From the NCBI RefSeq assembly GCF_002149035.1, contig NZ_NGFP01000070.1, positions 1 to 35,463 on the forward strand: DNA of 35,463 bases, given 5' to 3'. Of the stretch, positions 1 to 8,534 are shown in pieces. Within the stretch, counting starts at the first letter, position 1; each line of letters starts with the position of its first letter. The translations under genes and the position numbers were made by a program. Below the pieces are notes generated by a model. It worked only from the letters and a program-made list of their open reading frames with translations. It had not been told where the DNA came from and made no database searches. The stretch comes from Streptosporangium minutum (GTDB taxonomy: Bacteria > Actinomycetota > Actinomycetes > Streptosporangiales > Streptosporangiaceae).

Positions 1-80
1 GCCGTGGACTACCCCGGCGCCAAATGGGTGGCCGCCAGCTGCCGTGGACTACCCCGGCGCCAAATGGGTGGCCGCCAGCT
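1..80. repeat. Perfect 40-bp tandem duplication at the window edge
   Basis: Bases 1-40 and 41-80 are identical. The unit encodes the start of the amidase catalytic region (VDYPGAKWVAAS). Forty is not a multiple of three, so the first copy and the rest of the gene lie in different frames. Either the amidase gene carries a frameshifting duplication, or this is an assembly artefact at a contig end. Confidence 0.95.
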
Positions 81-856
81 CCAGCAACTACACCGTCTCC
101 AACCGGCCCTCCAGCAACGCGATCGACCGGATCGTCATCCACGTCACCCAGGGCTCCTACGCCGGCACGATCTCCTGGTTCCAGAACCCCGCCGCCCAGG
201 TGTCGGCGCACTACGTCGTGCGCTCCTCCGACGGCGACGTCACCCAGATGGTCCGCGAGAAGGACCGGGCCTGGCACGCCCGCGACTGGAACACCCGCTC
301 GGTCGGCATCGAGCACGAGGGCTACGTCAACGACGCCTCCTGGTTCACCGACGCGATGTACCGCTCCTCGGCCGCGCTGACCCGCAACGTCGCCGACCGC
401 TACGGCATCCCCAAGGACCGCGCCCACATCGTCGGCCACGCCGAGGTGCCGGGCAACGACCACACCGACCCCGGCCCGAACTGGGACTGGACCAGATACA
501 TGCAGTACGTCAACGGCGGCGGCGGCACGAACCCGCACACCCCGCAGTCGATCTGCGGCGCCGGCTACGAGACCGTCGACTCCGCGGCGCTGGGCTCGGC
601 CGGCACCGTCTACCTGCTGTACAACGGCTCCAACGGCTACAACTGCGTGGCCACCGTCAAGAGCACCTCGATCGGCACGGCGACCGCCACCACCGCCTAC
701 CTGGAGGTGCAGGGCAAGACCCGCGTCACCGACAGCGGCAGCTTCGCCTACTACGCCGGCCCGGTGCGCGCGCCGGCGGCCGGCAAGTGCGTCAAGTGGG
801 GCGGCAAGGCCGGTACGTCCAGCTACGACAGCCCCTTCGAACACTGCGGCAGCTAG
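44..856 (+). CDS. N-acetylmuramoyl-L-alanine amidase, Amidase_2/PGRP type, 5' end missing
   Basis: Zinc amidase that cleaves the bond between N-acetylmuramic acid and L-alanine in peptidoglycan, expected to act outside the cell. The 270 visible residues hold the whole catalytic fold: IVIHVTQG with H33, GHAEVPG with H132 and HTDPGPNWDW with D142 give the H-H-D zinc set of AmpD-like enzymes. After a Gly-rich linker (158-162) comes a C-terminal domain of about 105 residues with four cysteines (C171, C201, C249, C268), which suits a secreted disulfide-bonded module; I do not recognise it. No signal peptide is visible because the gene continues left of the window. The GTG at 44 is the first in-frame start after the 40-bp duplication and is probably not the real start. 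A hairpin follows the stop at 880. Confidence 0.88.
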   Translation: MDYPGAKWVAASSSNYTVSNRPSSNAIDRIVIHVTQGSYAGTISWFQNPAAQVSAHYVVRSSDGDVTQMVREKDRAWHARDWNTRSVGIEHEGYVNDASWFTDAMYRSSAALTRNVADRYGIPKDRAHIVGHAEVPGNDHTDPGPNWDWTRYMQYVNGGGGTNPHTPQSICGAGYETVDSAALGSAGTVYLLYNGSNGYNCVATVKSTSIGTATATTAYLEVQGKTRVTDSGSFAYYAGPVRAPAAGKCVKWGGKAGTSSYDSPFEHCGS

Positions 857-879
857 AAGATCACTGAAAGTCTTGCCGG

Positions 880-907
880 AGGGGTGCCCCGATGCCGGGG
901 CACCCCT
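880..907. terminator. Intrinsic terminator-like hairpin
   Basis: Perfect 11-bp stem (880-890 pairs with 897-907) with a 6-nt loop. It lies 23 nt after the amidase stop and 40 nt beyond the end of the convergent TetR gene, so it can serve both. There is no U-tract, as is usual in actinomycetes. Confidence 0.75.
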
Positions 908-946
908 CATCGCCATGGGCCGGCGGGGCGACTCGTACCCCCGGAG

Positions 947-1522
947 CTACGGGGCAGGCCAGCCTGATTCGAGGAGGTCGAAGACGGCGTTGAGGGCGTG
1001 GCGGGGGTCGGGTTCGCCGGCGGCCAGGTCGGGGATCTCCAGGACGTAGCGGGCCAGGGCGCGGACGGTGATGTCGGCGGGGTCACGGCCGGACTCGTCC
1101 GCGATGGCCTCGGCGAGGGCGTCCTGGCTCCTGGTCCAGAGCCTGCCCTGGTATCCGCGGAGCGCGGGAGTGTCCATGACCAGCTCGGTGCGGCGGCGGT
1201 GCTGGGGCGAGGGGTCGACGCGGAACGGGCCGCGGGTGGCCAGGAACTCGCGCAGGGCCCGCAGAACAGGCTGCCCTTCCGGCCGGTCGCGGACGGCGGC
1301 GACGAGCCTGTCGCGGCGCTCGACGCCGTCATCGAAGATCAGGCTCTCCTTCCCGTCCGGGAAGTAGGCGAAGACGGTCGCGACGGCGATGTCGGCCTCT
1401 TCGGCGATCTGAGCGATCGTGACGCTGTCGTAGCCGTGCTCGAGGAACAACCTGAGCGCGGTGTCGCTCAGCGCCTGCCGCGTCTGGGCCTTCTTCCGCT
1501 CGCGGCGCCCCATGGTGTGCAC
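947..1522 (-). CDS. TetR/AcrR family transcriptional regulator
   Basis: One-component repressor of 191 aa, normal for the family. The N-terminus reads RRERKKAQTRQALSDTALRLF and is followed by a helix-turn-helix at about residues 34-57 (TIAQIAEEADIAVATVFAYF). The rest is the variable ligand-binding half (70-191), in which I recognise no ligand signature. It is transcribed divergently from the amidohydrolase gene, and the 109-bp gap carries an inverted repeat lying over both promoters, so self-control and control of the hydrolase are the simplest inference. GTG at 1522 was preferred to ATG at 1513 because a -10-like TAGGCT ends 6 nt before it, which fits a leaderless message. The ATG would give 188 aa. 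Confidence 0.88.
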   Translation of the reverse strand: MHTMGRRERKKAQTRQALSDTALRLFLEHGYDSVTIAQIAEEADIAVATVFAYFPDGKESLIFDDGVERRDRLVAAVRDRPEGQPVLRALREFLATRGPFRVDPSPQHRRRTELVMDTPALRGYQGRLWTRSQDALAEAIADESGRDPADITVRALARYVLEIPDLAAGEPDPRHALNAVFDLLESGWPAP

Positions 1523-1528
1523 GGGCTC

Positions 1529-1558
1529 AGCCTATCCAGATTCCTGAACCAATGCCAA
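1529..1558 (-). promoter_or_regulatory. Candidate promoter of the TetR gene
   Basis: On the minus strand TTGGCA (1558-1553) and TAGGCT (1534-1529) are 18 nt apart. The -10 ends 6 nt before the GTG start, giving a leaderless or near-leaderless transcript. The arm 1533-1543 of the inverted repeat lies in the spacer and -10. Confidence 0.5.
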
Positions 1559-1599
1559 AGTCATAGCGATTATAAATTCGTAATGATTCTGGATATAGT
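1533..1599. promoter_or_regulatory. Inverted repeat across divergent promoters (TetR operator candidate)
   Basis: Arm 1533-1543 (TATCCAGATTC) is mirrored by 1585-1595 (GATTCTGGATA) with one mismatch. The two arms occupy the same position relative to each divergent promoter: the left arm overlaps the TetR -10, and the right arm runs into a TATAGT -10 (1594-1599) for the amidohydrolase. The DNA between them is strikingly AT-rich and contains a weaker palindrome near 1569-1584. Binding by the neighbouring TetR protein is inference. Confidence 0.5.
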
Positions 1600-1631
1600 C
1601 GCAAGGGCAAGGGAGCAACCAGGAGGGCATC

Positions 1632-2855
1632 ATGGCGACAGCGATCATCAATGTGCGGGTCTTCGACGGGGAGCGCGTCCTGGACGCCTCGACCGTCGTG
1701 GTCGACGCCGGGATCATCAGCGCGGTCGGGGGAGAGGTCCCTGCCGGGGCGGAGGTCGTCGACGGCGGCGGCGGCACGCTGCTGCCGGGCCTGATCGACG
1801 CGCACGTGCACACCAACGAGCAGAGCCTGGCGCTCGCGCTCACCTTCGGCGTCACCACCGAGCTGGAGATGCAGGGCACCTCGGGTGACGACCGGGAGCG
1901 GATCAGCCAGAACGACACGCTCGCCGACGTCCGTTCAGCCGGGTTCGGCATCACCCCGCCCGGCGGGCACCCCAGCGAGCTGTTTCCCGAGGACTTCGAC
2001 CCCGGCAGACGCGGCGCGGGCGGGCCGCCCCAGGGCGAGCCGCCGCTGATGCCGTTCTCGACCACGCCGGAGGAGGCGGTCGCCTACATCCCGCAGCTGG
2101 TGGCCCGCGGCTCGGACTACATCAAGTTCATGATCGACGACGGGACGGTCGAAGGCCACCCGGGACTGCCCATGCTCGATCAGGCGACGTTGAACGCCGG
2201 GGTCGCCGAAGCTCAGCGGCACGGCATGCTCACCGTCGCACACGCCCTCACCGTCGACGCGACGAAGATGGCGATCGAGGCGGGCATCGACGGCCTCGTC
2301 CACCTGTTCATGGACCGGCCGCACACCGACGAGATCATCGACCTGATCGCCGGGTCGGGCGCGTTCGTCGTCCCCTGCGTGGTGCTGAACGCCTCGATGA
2401 TGGGCATCACCGGCGCCGAGTTCGCGACCGACCCGCGTGTGTCGTCCCGCCTGGACCAGGCCTGGCTGCAGACTCTGCGTTCAAGCTTCGACCGCTATCC
2501 GCACGGGAACATCCATGACGTTCTGGCCTCCGTGAAAGCCCTGCGCGACGCCGGCGTCGACCTCCTGACCGGCACCGACGCCTCGGTGCCGCTGCCGTTC
2601 CTCGGTGGCCTGGCGCACGGCGCCAGCGTCCACCACGAGCTGCGGTACCTCGTCCAGGCCGGCCTCACGCCGGCCGAGGCGCTCCGCTCCGCCACCGCCA
2701 CCCCCGCACGCCGCTTCGGTCTCGACGACCGCGGCCGCATCGCCGAAGGACTGCGCGCCGACCTCCTCCTGGTCGGCGGCGACCCCACCACCACCGTCTC
2801 CGACACCCTCGACATCCGCGCCGTCTGGCGCCGCGGCGCCCGCCTGACCCCCTGA
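1632..2855 (+). CDS. Amidohydrolase-superfamily metal-dependent hydrolase (imidazolonepropionase-like)
   Basis: Cytoplasmic metal-dependent hydrolase, 407 aa, of the group that opens cyclic amides or cleaves dipeptides and xenobiotic amides. The N-terminal beta-strand domain ends in LPGLIDAHVH with metal ligands H58 and H60. K165 (YIKFMIDDG) is positioned as the carboxylated bridging lysine, H204 (TVAHAL) and H224 (GLVHLF) are the next ligands, and D316 (LTGTDAS) is the catalytic aspartate. So the site is complete and binuclear. The start is set by AGGAGG at 1621-1626, 5 nt before the ATG. It is divergent from the TetR gene, its likely repressor. The substrate cannot be read from sequence. 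An 18-bp hairpin at 3042 closes the unit. Confidence 0.88.
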   Translation: MATAIINVRVFDGERVLDASTVVVDAGIISAVGGEVPAGAEVVDGGGGTLLPGLIDAHVHTNEQSLALALTFGVTTELEMQGTSGDDRERISQNDTLADVRSAGFGITPPGGHPSELFPEDFDPGRRGAGGPPQGEPPLMPFSTTPEEAVAYIPQLVARGSDYIKFMIDDGTVEGHPGLPMLDQATLNAGVAEAQRHGMLTVAHALTVDATKMAIEAGIDGLVHLFMDRPHTDEIIDLIAGSGAFVVPCVVLNASMMGITGAEFATDPRVSSRLDQAWLQTLRSSFDRYPHGNIHDVLASVKALRDAGVDLLTGTDASVPLPFLGGLAHGASVHHELRYLVQAGLTPAEALRSATATPARRFGLDDRGRIAEGLRADLLLVGGDPTTTVSDTLDIRAVWRRGARLTP

Positions 2856-3041
2856 CCACAGCGAGCCGCACGGTGGCGGTGAACCGTCTCGCGTGCCGGC
2901 CGGACCATCCCGGTCTCTCCCATAGCTGAGCCGTACCGCGCTCGCGCTCCTCCGGGCGGACCGGCGCGGCGCCGGACGGAGCACGGCGCGGACCGATTGA
3001 CGGCCACATCGGGCGCGAGCCTCTGGACCGTGGATGCGGCA

Positions 3042-3080
3042 AGCCCCGTGGAGTACGGCTCGGCCGTACTCCACGGGGCT
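3042..3080. terminator. Strong bidirectional terminator hairpin
   Basis: Perfect 18-bp stem (3042-3059 with 3063-3080) and a 3-nt TCG loop. It lies between two convergent genes, 187 nt after the amidohydrolase stop and 61 nt beyond the end of the glycosidase gene. It is the longest perfect stem in the left half of the window. I see no other feature in 2856-3041. Confidence 0.85.
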
Positions 3081-3141
3081 CGTCGGCGGCCGTACCGGCC
3101 TGTCGACCAGGACCAGGCCGGGCAGCCGGGGTCAGGCCGGG

Positions 3142-6100
3142 TCAGGCCGCCGCACGCGCCGACAGCGCGACCGTCGCCTGCCGGGTGACGCCGTTCACGG
3201 TGACCGCGACGACGACCTGTCCCGCGCGCAGCGCCGTGAGCGTCCCGGTGGCGGGATCGAGCACCGCGACGTGGCGCGCCTTCGCGCCGGCGCGGGTGCC
3301 GACGTGAAGGTTCGGCGAGCCCGACCAGTCCGCCGAGGCGGGGTAGGCGACGGGCACCGTGCGGTCGCCCTGCGCCAGGGTCGCCGAGACCTGGCCGGGC
3401 TTGCCGACCTCCACCGACGCGGGTGCCGTGAGGGTCAGCGCGTCGACGTGCGGGCGGACCTGCGCGCCGATCCAGGCCGGCGCGTCGACGAACCAGTTGC
3501 GCCGGACGTGGTCCGCCTCCCGCTCGGTCACCGGGTCGACCCCCCACAGGGACCAGCCGGTGAAGCCGCCGTCGTCGGCCGCCGTGGCCGGGTTCTTGCC
3601 GGAGTTGCCGTTGATGAAGTACGGCACGGCGTCGACCCGCGAGGCGTGGAAGGTCCCGACGTGGGCGCCGATGTAGGCGACCCCCTTGCCGGTGGTGCGC
3701 TGGAAGTCCGCGAGCCAGCCCTCGACCAGCGCGGCCTCCTTGCGGTCGCCGAGCTGACTGCCCTTGCCGGGCGTCGGGTCGCGCGGCGGCACGTGGAACA
3801 GCACGGCGACCGAGCCGACCGACGGGTCCTTCTCCGCCGCGTCGAGACGCTCACGCAACATGGCCACCTGCTCGAACCCTCCGCCGCGCAGGTTCAGCCG
3901 CGAGGTGTCGAGGGTCACGAAACGGGTCCCCTTGTGGTCGAAGCCGCCGTAGGTGTCGCCGAAGACCGACGTGAAGTTGTCGATCTTGCCGCCCATGACC
4001 TCGTGGTTGCCGGGCACGTAGTGGACGGGCAGCTCGCCGTGGAGCTCCTCGTCCAGGATCCGCTTGGCGAGCGCGAAGTCGTCCGGCGACGCCTCGTCCA
4101 CGAGGTCGCCGTTGATGAGCAGGAAGTCGGGCTTGGCGGCCCGGATCTCCCGCAGGGTGCGGCGGGCGTTGGCGACGATGTCGCTGTCGGGGGCGCGTGC
4201 CACGAACTGCGCGTCCGACATGACCGCGAACCGCCACGGCATCGCCGCGACCTCGGCCCCGGGGCGGATGACCGGGTCGGCCGTCTTCGGTACGGCCGGG
4301 CCGTCCACCGACGGCGGTACCTTCGCGACGAGCCCGTCGATCGTGATCTCACCGGTGTACTTCTGGTCGGTCCTGGTCTCGGCGACGTAGAAGCGCCGGA
4401 GCTTCAGCGGGTAGTTCACCCCGGGCGGCACCGCGAACTCGACGAACTTCCAGCCCGTCCAGGTGAGATACGGGCCGCGGAGGATCTGCGACTGCCCCTG
4501 GGCGTCGTAGAACTCCAGGCTCGGCCACTCCCCCTTGCCGCCGGAGTGGATCCAGAGGCCGAACGCCTGCGGCTGGCCCGGAACGGTGATCTGCTGGGGC
4601 GGGTTCGCGTAGGCGGCCCGCGTCGCCGTCGACTGGGTGAAGTCGTAGGCGAGCTTGAGCCCGCCGCCGCTCTGGCCCGGCGCCGCCGACAGCGAGCCCG
4701 TCGCACGCGCGGCCGCGAACGTCCACGACGCCGCGTCCTCGAAACCGGCGACCGGGACGTCCTCGTACCCGACGGTCACCGGCACCGCCGCGCTCGAACC
4801 GCCGACCCGTACGGTCACCAGGCCCGAACCGGTCTCCTTCTTCGCCTTCACCGTGAAGAAGCCGTGCTCGGAGGCGGCGACGTCGAGCAGTTCCCTGTCG
4901 TAGTCGAGCCGCACGTCAGAGGGCTCGACGGGAGCGGAGTTGCCGTTGCGGTCGTAGCCGACCACGCCGAACGTGCCCGAGGCGTCCACGCCCGCCAGGC
5001 CGACCCGGTCGGACGTCGCGCCGAGACGCACGAGGGGCTGCAGGACGGTGAGGGCGATCTCACCCTTCGCGCCGCCGCGGGAGGCGGTGACGGTCGTCTG
5101 GCCGGGCACGAGGGCGCGGAAGGTGCCGTCGCGGCCGACGACCCCGTGCACCGCCCGGGAGGCCCGCCAGGACGGGGTCCCCGCCGCCGGGCCGTACGTC
5201 TCGTCGTAGCCGGCGGCCGTGAGCTTGCGGGTGAGACCCGGGAAGACACGGTCGGGACGGCCGCCGCCGACCGGATCGGCTCCGGGCGCCCGCGCCGGGT
5301 CGGTGGCCGTCTCCACCCAGAAGCCCTTGAGCTTGCCGCTGCCCGCGGGCGCGTAGAGCGCGAGGCCGTTGGGGACGTGCCGCTCGCCGCCGTCGGAGGG
5401 ACTGTTCTCCACTTGCACGTCGGCGGAGCCGGGCTCCCGGGCCAGCATCGTCGAGGAGCCGCCGCCGTCGAGGTTCAGCGCGTCGTGCGCGCCGAGCTCG
5501 GCCATCATCGCGCCGAGTTCGGTGAGCGTGACGCCCCTGCTGTCGGCCTGCCTGCCGTCGACCGTCAGCAGGTACATCTTCCGGCCGTCGGCGGAGAAGC
5601 CGACGGCGGTGCGCGGGTGGGCGGTGGCGTCGGCGGAGGTCTGCGCGACGCCGTCCTTGACGAGGATCTGGCTGCCGCCGACGGCCGCCCTGACCGCGCC
5701 GCCCTCGGAGGGCTTGGGCCGGTATCTCACCTCGACGCGGTCGCCCGGCTTCAGCGCGGCGAGCGCGCTCGCTCCGGCGTCCCTGCCGAGCAGGATCGCG
5801 GTGCCCGCCGGGATCGGGCCGCTGCCCGCGGAGGTGCGCACCTCGGTGACGACGCCGCCCTCCAGCACGACCTCGGTGACCGCGGCCGCGCCCTCGACCG
5901 CGCGCCCGCGGCCGTAGGAGCCCCACAGCGGGGTGAACAGGCCGACGCCGTTGCCCTGGATGAGCTGGTTGAACTGGGTCAGCGTGATCGGGGTGCCGCC
6001 GGCGGGCGTCGCGGTGCCGTCGAAGTGCATCTGCAGGACGCGTCCGACCCCGTCGGCGGTGACCGCGACGGCGTTGTTGTGTCCCGCGATCGGGGTCTGG

Positions 6101-6621
6101 ACGAGGTCTCCGTCGTGGATGCCGATGCCCTGCGCCGCGCCGGAGCTGTTGATGTCGAAGAAGTCGCCGTTGACGGCGGCGACGGCCCGGGACCGCTTCG
6201 CCGGTCCGGACAGCGGCTCGGTCTTCGACACCTCGCCCGAGTACACGTAGTCGACGCTCGCGCCGGCCGTGAGGTCCGCGGCGATCGCGTCGGCGCGGAG
6301 CCAGCCCGCGGTGTCGTAGCGGTCGAAGGAGGTGAGGGAGATCCCCGGCGCGACGGGCCGGGTCTTCTTGGCCGTGTCCAGCTGCCGCGCGCCGGGGGCG
6401 ACGAGCAGCGTGGAGGGGGCCTGGTAGGACGACGCCTGCGGCGCGTCCTCTACGAGGGTCTGCTCCGGTCGCGTCGGTGAGGGTGACGGCGACGGATCGG
6501 CCTGGGCGGGTGCTGCCGCGCTGAACGCGAGTAACGGGGCGAGCAGGGCCGCGGCCATCATGCGGGGGTGGTGACTTGGGGACACGAGCGAACTCAATCG
6601 CGCAATGGTTACAAGTTTCAA
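3142..6621 (-). CDS. Secreted NAGPA-type phosphodiester glycosidase fused to a metallophosphoesterase
   Basis: A 1159-aa multidomain exported protein. Residues 1-42 contain a signal peptide (hydrophobic AALLAPLLAFSAAAPAQA). Residues about 80-425 are a NAGPA (phosphodiester alpha-GlcNAcase-like) domain, with VNGDFFD at 150-156 and the typical LNLDGGGSSTM at 382-392. Residues 430-620 look Ig-like, and 620-770 resemble a carbohydrate-binding beta-sandwich. A calcineurin-like phosphoesterase spans 795-1045, with SDAQ at 802-805, INGDLVDE (D839), GNHE 871-874, FHVPP (H943) and GAHVGTFH (H987/H992). An Ig-like/Big tail closes at 1055-1159. The family-typical D-x-H is D-A-Q here, so one metal ligand is changed. 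A role in stripping sugar-phosphodiester groups from wall or environmental polymers is inference. TTG 6621 is the first possible start; GTG 6585 or ATG 6561 give a more compact signal peptide, and none has a clear Shine-Dalgarno. Confidence 0.85.
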   Translation of the reverse strand: MKLVTIARLSSLVSPSHHPRMMAAALLAPLLAFSAAAPAQADPSPSPSPTRPEQTLVEDAPQASSYQAPSTLLVAPGARQLDTAKKTRPVAPGISLTSFDRYDTAGWLRADAIAADLTAGASVDYVYSGEVSKTEPLSGPAKRSRAVAAVNGDFFDINSSGAAQGIGIHDGDLVQTPIAGHNNAVAVTADGVGRVLQMHFDGTATPAGGTPITLTQFNQLIQGNGVGLFTPLWGSYGRGRAVEGAAAVTEVVLEGGVVTEVRTSAGSGPIPAGTAILLGRDAGASALAALKPGDRVEVRYRPKPSEGGAVRAAVGGSQILVKDGVAQTSADATAHPRTAVGFSADGRKMYLLTVDGRQADSRGVTLTELGAMMAELGAHDALNLDGGGSSTMLAREPGSADVQVENSPSDGGERHVPNGLALYAPAGSGKLKGFWVETATDPARAPGADPVGGGRPDRVFPGLTRKLTAAGYDETYGPAAGTPSWRASRAVHGVVGRDGTFRALVPGQTTVTASRGGAKGEIALTVLQPLVRLGATSDRVGLAGVDASGTFGVVGYDRNGNSAPVEPSDVRLDYDRELLDVAASEHGFFTVKAKKETGSGLVTVRVGGSSAAVPVTVGYEDVPVAGFEDAASWTFAAARATGSLSAAPGQSGGGLKLAYDFTQSTATRAAYANPPQQITVPGQPQAFGLWIHSGGKGEWPSLEFYDAQGQSQILRGPYLTWTGWKFVEFAVPPGVNYPLKLRRFYVAETRTDQKYTGEITIDGLVAKVPPSVDGPAVPKTADPVIRPGAEVAAMPWRFAVMSDAQFVARAPDSDIVANARRTLREIRAAKPDFLLINGDLVDEASPDDFALAKRILDEELHGELPVHYVPGNHEVMGGKIDNFTSVFGDTYGGFDHKGTRFVTLDTSRLNLRGGGFEQVAMLRERLDAAEKDPSVGSVAVLFHVPPRDPTPGKGSQLGDRKEAALVEGWLADFQRTTGKGVAYIGAHVGTFHASRVDAVPYFINGNSGKNPATAADDGGFTGWSLWGVDPVTEREADHVRRNWFVDAPAWIGAQVRPHVDALTLTAPASVEVGKPGQVSATLAQGDRTVPVAYPASADWSGSPNLHVGTRAGAKARHVAVLDPATGTLTALRAGQVVVAVTVNGVTRQATVALSARAAA

Positions 6622-6832
6622 GACTTCGAGGTGTCCTAAAAGAAAATTTCAGCCTCTCGGCCCACCGGCGCGGAACCGCCCGGGACGCCGGGAGAACCGG
6701 CCGCGCACCGCCTCCCGGAGGCGCCGACCTGGCCGGACGGCGGGGTCGGGGCAGTCCGGGCGGCCGGCGGCCGTTCACCGAGGCGTCACCGGGACCTCCG
6801 GCGGAGGCGGCAGTGCTCCGGCCGGGAACACC

Positions 6833-6861
6833 TGATCACCGGTGCGCCGCCGCGCTAGGCT
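6833..6861 (+). promoter_or_regulatory. Candidate murJ-like gene promoter
   Basis: TGATCA (6833-6838) and TAGGCT (6856-6861) are separated by 17 nt, about 40 nt before the MurJ-like start. The -10 is good and the -35 is weak. The rest of the 279-bp divergent gap shows an AT-rich stretch at 6605-6655 that probably serves the minus-strand glycosidase gene. Confidence 0.35.
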
Positions 6862-6900
6862 GCCCACTCCGCACATGCCGGGCGAAGGGGACGGATCGGA

Positions 6901-8511
6901 ATGACGGAGCAGCCGCGTCTCATCCGAACGGGCCGGACGATGGCGCTGGCCACCCTCACCTCCCGGGTCACCGGTTTCCTCCGGACGCTGGCGCTCGTGG
7001 CCGCGCTGGGCCTCGGGAGCCGGCTGCTCGACGCCTACACGGTGGCGAACATGACCCCGAACACGATCTATGAGCTGGTGCTCGGCGGCGCGCTGGCCGG
7101 CGTCATGGTCCCCCTGCTGATCCGGGCGGCCGCGGAACCCGCCGTCGACAGCGATCTCCATGCCCAGCGGCTGCTGTCGACGATCGTCTACGTCCTCGGC
7201 GCCACCGTCGTCCTCACGGTGGCCGCGGCCCCCTGGATCGTGGACCTCTACGCACCGGTGTTCAGCCCGGAACAGCGGGACCTGGCGATCCTTCTCACCA
7301 GGTACTTCCTGCCGCAGATCCTGCTCTACGGCCTCGGCACCGGTATGGCGGCCATTCTCAACGCGCGGGGCGACCTGTCCACACCGATGTGGGCGCCGGT
7401 CGCCAACAACATCGTGGTCATCGCCACCGCGCTCGGCTACATCCTGGTCGGAGGCGGAGACGAGCTCTCCGCGCTGACCCCGGGACAGTCGCTGCTGCTG
7501 TCGCTCGGCACCACGGCCGGGGTCGCCGTCCAGACGCTCGTGCTGGCGGCGGCGCTCCGGCGGAGCGGGTTCCCCCTGCGGCTACGGCTGGACCCGCGAG
7601 GCATCGGGCTCCGCCGGACCGCCCGCATGGCCGGCTGGACCCTGCTCTACGTGATCGCGGCCCAGGCCGCCCTCACCGTCGGGACCCGGCTGGCGTCGTC
7701 CGGCGCCGGCCCGGGTCCGGTGGCCGTCTACCAGAACGCCTACACGCTCTTCCAGCTCCCCTACGCCGTCGTCGCGGTGTCCGTCATCACGGGAGTGCTG
7801 CCGAGGATGAGCGCGGCGGCCGGCGGACGGGACCTCGCCAGGATCACCGCCGACCTCTCCCACGGCCTGCGGCTCACCGCGGTCGTGCTCATGCCGGTCG
7901 CCGCCGCGCTCATCGTGCTCGGACCGCAGATCACCACGCTGCTGTTCGCCCACGGGAACGCCTCGGCCGGAGCGGCCCGTCTCACCGGTTCGGTCCTGGC
8001 GGCCTTCGGGTTCGCGCTGGTCCCCTTCGCCGGCTACCAGATCATGCTGCGCGTCTTCTTCGCCCTCCATGACACCCGGACCCCCGCTCTCATCCACGTC
8101 GGCGTCGCCGTGGTCACGATCGCCTCGTCGGTCGCGCTCTCCCGGACGTTGCCCGCCCAGGACCTTCTCGTCGGCCTGGCCGCCTGCTACGCGGCCGCCT
8201 ACGCGATCGGGTTCGCCGCGGCGGGAGCCGTTCTACGCCACCGGCTGGGCCGGATCGACGGGCACAGGCTGCTCAGGAGCCACGCCCGGATGCTGGCCGC
8301 GTCCCTCGCCGCCGGCGGCACCGGGGCGCTCGTCGCCCACGCCCTGCGCCACGGAGGCATGGCGGGCGGCGGATGGACCGGATCCCTGGTGACCGTGCTC
8401 ACCGTCTCGGTGGTCGGCGCCGGCCTCTACGCCCTCGTCGCCCACCTGCTGCGCGTACCCGAACTGCGCACTCTCGTGAGCGCGCTGCGGCCGGGCGCGG
8501 CCGCCGGCTGA
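6901..8511 (+). CDS. MurJ/MviN-family lipid II flippase-like membrane protein
   Basis: Polytopic inner-membrane protein of 536 aa, MATE-like/MOP fold with about 14 hydrophobic segments. The N-terminal signature is clear: TLTSRVTGFLRTLAL, then SRLLDAYTVANMTPNTIYEL and GGALAGVMVPLL. These hold the Arg residues that line the cavity in MurJ and the Asp-Ala-Tyr of the second helix. The known family role is flipping lipid-linked peptidoglycan precursors. Actinomycetes normally encode their main MurJ as a very long protein near the trxB/parB end of the chromosome. This short copy has no such neighbours, so it is probably a paralog for another lipid-linked substrate or a specialised growth phase (inference). 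GAAGGGGA sits about 10 nt before the ATG. It stands alone and its stop codon is embedded in a terminator hairpin. Confidence 0.85.
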   Translation: MTEQPRLIRTGRTMALATLTSRVTGFLRTLALVAALGLGSRLLDAYTVANMTPNTIYELVLGGALAGVMVPLLIRAAAEPAVDSDLHAQRLLSTIVYVLGATVVLTVAAAPWIVDLYAPVFSPEQRDLAILLTRYFLPQILLYGLGTGMAAILNARGDLSTPMWAPVANNIVVIATALGYILVGGGDELSALTPGQSLLLSLGTTAGVAVQTLVLAAALRRSGFPLRLRLDPRGIGLRRTARMAGWTLLYVIAAQAALTVGTRLASSGAGPGPVAVYQNAYTLFQLPYAVVAVSVITGVLPRMSAAAGGRDLARITADLSHGLRLTAVVLMPVAAALIVLGPQITTLLFAHGNASAGAARLTGSVLAAFGFALVPFAGYQIMLRVFFALHDTRTPALIHVGVAVVTIASSVALSRTLPAQDLLVGLAACYAAAYAIGFAAAGAVLRHRLGRIDGHRLLRSHARMLAASLAAGGTGALVAHALRHGGMAGGGWTGSLVTVLTVSVVGAGLYALVAHLLRVPELRTLVSALRPGAAAG

Positions 8512-8529
8512 CCGCGCGGTCGCCGGCGG
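8501..8529 (+). terminator. Terminator hairpin overlapping the MurJ-like stop codon
   Basis: 8501-8508 pairs with 8522-8529 and 8510-8513 with 8518-8521 around a GCGC centre, with the T of the TGA stop (8509) as the only bulge. It therefore folds over the last codons and the stop. Confidence 0.65.
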
Positions 8530-8534
8530 AACGT

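Noticed and set aside
3034-6480. Very long open frame on the plus strand opposite the glycosidase gene
   Set aside because: The product is Arg/Gly/Val-rich low-complexity sequence without any domain. It arises because G/C third positions on the coding strand suppress stops on the other strand.
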